From assembly GCF_900116445.1 (NCBI RefSeq), contig NZ_FPBH01000015.1, positions 1 to 64,000 of the forward strand: a DNA stretch of 64,000 nucleotides. The letters run 5' to 3'. The translations under genes and the position numbers were made by a program. This DNA is from Paraburkholderia aspalathi. GTDB taxonomy: Bacteria > Pseudomonadota > Gammaproteobacteria > Burkholderiales > Burkholderiaceae. Of this stretch, positions 62,944-64,000 are shown one piece after another. The notes beneath the pieces are model-generated. The model was given only the letters and a program-made list of their open reading frames with translations, made no database searches and was not told the origin of the DNA. How positions within the stretch are numbered: position 1 is the stretch's first letter; each line of letters opens with the position of its first letter.

Positions 62944-63819
62944 TTACATTCGCCGGATAACTTCGAACGCGGCAGGCAATTCAGCAGCTTCAAAGCCTTT
63001 GGCCTTCGTTTTTTCCAGGTAGTCAGAAAATAGCTGGAGCAAACTGTACTCGACTCCGGCCGATTTTGCTCGGTCCCGTAGAGATTGAACACCATACGAA
63101 TGCACGACAATCGAGGCCTCGTTCCCCGCGTAATCATTTCGCGAGATGGCATCGGTGGCCTTTGCGACTGACTTATCCAGGACGTGCCGGAACGAGTCCA
63201 CTGCGTGCTTCAGGGTGTCGACGGATACGTCTGCTGCTTGCAACATCGCGGCACTCTGCAGAAAGCCGAACGTGGTCGCATAGTACATCGTTAGCAATCC
63301 ACCATCGAGATGATTGGCTGCTGCGGGATTCTTTCCGACGTAGGTGAAGGCTCCGCCTAACAGATGGAAATAATCTGCGTATTGCTTATACGAAGCCTCA
63401 GGCCCAGAGGCTAGGAGCATGCATTCTTGAGTACCGATAGCGCGCGGATAATCCATAATCGCACCGTCGAGATAGTTCATCCCGATGTCGTTAGCCCAAA
63501 TGGCGGAGCGAGCGGCTTCGTCACCGGTTCCGGTGGTCAATTGGAGAAGCGTCTTTCCCTTTAACAGCCTTTCAATTTCGGGCGTGCGGAATAGTGCGTC
63601 GCTCGTGCCGTAATCGCTGAGGCAAACGACGATTAGTTCGCTCGCGTTGATCGCTTCCTCGATGTTACCGGCAAGCTCAGCACCGAGTGCTACCAACGGT
63701 TTGGCCTTTTCTGCGCTTCGGTTCCAGACAGTGACTTTGTTTCCGCCTCGCAGGAACGGCGCAACTAAGGCGCTGCCCATCTGTCCCAAGCCGACAACCG
63801 ACACAGAAATTGATTTCAT
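62944..63819 (-). CDS. Imine-reductase-like NADPH-dependent oxidoreductase (6PGDH/3-HIBDH superfamily)
   Basis: 291 aa from the ATG at 63819, after GAGGG; a longer start at 63849 adds an unlikely leader. N-terminal Rossmann fold VVGLGQMGSALVAPFLRGGN, then VTVWNRSAEKAKPLVALGAE where the Arg after Asn favours NADPH. YLDGAIMDYPRAIGTQECML is the motif seen in imine reductases. A long helix and a C-terminal dimer domain follow. Substrate not determined; beta-hydroxyacid dehydrogenases are close relatives. The 181 nt upstream to the window end show no gene. Confidence 0.85.
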   Translation of the reverse strand: MKSISVSVVGLGQMGSALVAPFLRGGNKVTVWNRSAEKAKPLVALGAELAGNIEEAINASELIVVCLSDYGTSDALFRTPEIERLLKGKTLLQLTTGTGDEAARSAIWANDIGMNYLDGAIMDYPRAIGTQECMLLASGPEASYKQYADYFHLLGGAFTYVGKNPAAANHLDGGLLTMYYATTFGFLQSAAMLQAADVSVDTLKHAVDSFRHVLDKSVAKATDAISRNDYAGNEASIVVHSYGVQSLRDRAKSAGVEYSLLQLFSDYLEKTKAKGFEAAELPAAFEVIRRM

Positions 63820-64000
63820 GAAGCCCTCGAGTTCTAAAGAAAACGCCAAGATGTAAACGTCTCGGCAAAATATGACTTTAAGCGTCCCATATTTGGCGGT
63901 ACATGTGCATTGGGGCCAACCCGCCAGGCGATTGCCACAAGTTCGACAACGGTTCGCCTGGCTAGGCTGTCCACTTCCGCCATCGTGCTACTCGACTGCC

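Overview
The window looks like chromosomal DNA of a beta-proteobacterium of the Burkholderia/Paraburkholderia group. The grounds are high GC with G/C-ending codons, four porins of the Gram-negative Burkholderia type, a polyhydroxyalkanoate phasin, a Tad pilus locus in the order usual for this group, a domain-swapped aconitase and many LysR regulators. This is inferred from gene content and composition only. I saw no tRNA, rRNA or CRISPR array.

Layout. 1-1103: end of a motA-like gene and a motB-like gene. 2169-15222: a complete-looking Flp/Tad type IVb pilus operon (pilin, prepilin peptidase, CpaB, secretin, lipoprotein, CpaE, CpaF, TadB, TadC, three TadE/F/G-type proteins), with a fatty-acid-hydroxylase-like enzyme inside and an isoprenylcysteine-methyltransferase-like enzyme at the end. 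15219-17250: a DeoR/MFS pair with a decamer-repeat operator. 17335-24432, minus strand: a copper module. It starts with a DUF2946 regulatory leader protein (CruR-like, CXXC plus a C-terminal RGPP), then a TonB receptor, a PepSY membrane protein, a PCu(A)C chaperone, and a bufferin set (BufA precursor, BufB MNIO/DUF692 enzyme, BufC DUF2063 partner). 24703-26859: a TPR protein with a glycosyltransferase-like C-terminus.

26875-31585: a LysR regulator divergent from an arylsulfotransferase-like protein, an NCS2 permease and a porin. 31803-34345 and 39626-45939: the two halves of what reads as a complete gallate pathway. GalB, GalC and GalD lie in the first half. The second half holds a tandem-HTH LysR regulator, a split two-subunit extradiol dioxygenase in the LigB-LigA order of fused gallate dioxygenases, an aromatic-acid MFS transporter, an unknown four-helix membrane protein and a porin. 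Between the halves lie a phasin with two tiny genes, a possible small RNA, an orphan ABC substrate-binding protein followed by what may be a deletion scar, another porin and two small exported proteins.

46135-54756: an AhpD-like protein with an XRE/MmyB regulator, a porin, a three-gene membrane-bound GMC dehydrogenase complex (gamma, flavoprotein, triheme cytochrome c) with a perfect LacI-type palindrome upstream, and a lone ammonium transporter. 54815-57785: a LysR regulator and the domain-swapped aconitase. 57922-60070: an MFS transporter gene whose original 5' end is stranded as a pseudogene, while a protein-similar but DNA-divergent 5' end has been joined to the native 3' part. This looks like the scar of an integrated element. 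60071-64000 is less GC-rich and sparsely coding, with a CurA-type oxidoreductase and an imine-reductase-like enzyme.

The most notable systems are the combined CruR/TonB/bufferin copper module, the split gallate dioxygenase pathway and the chimeric MFS gene.
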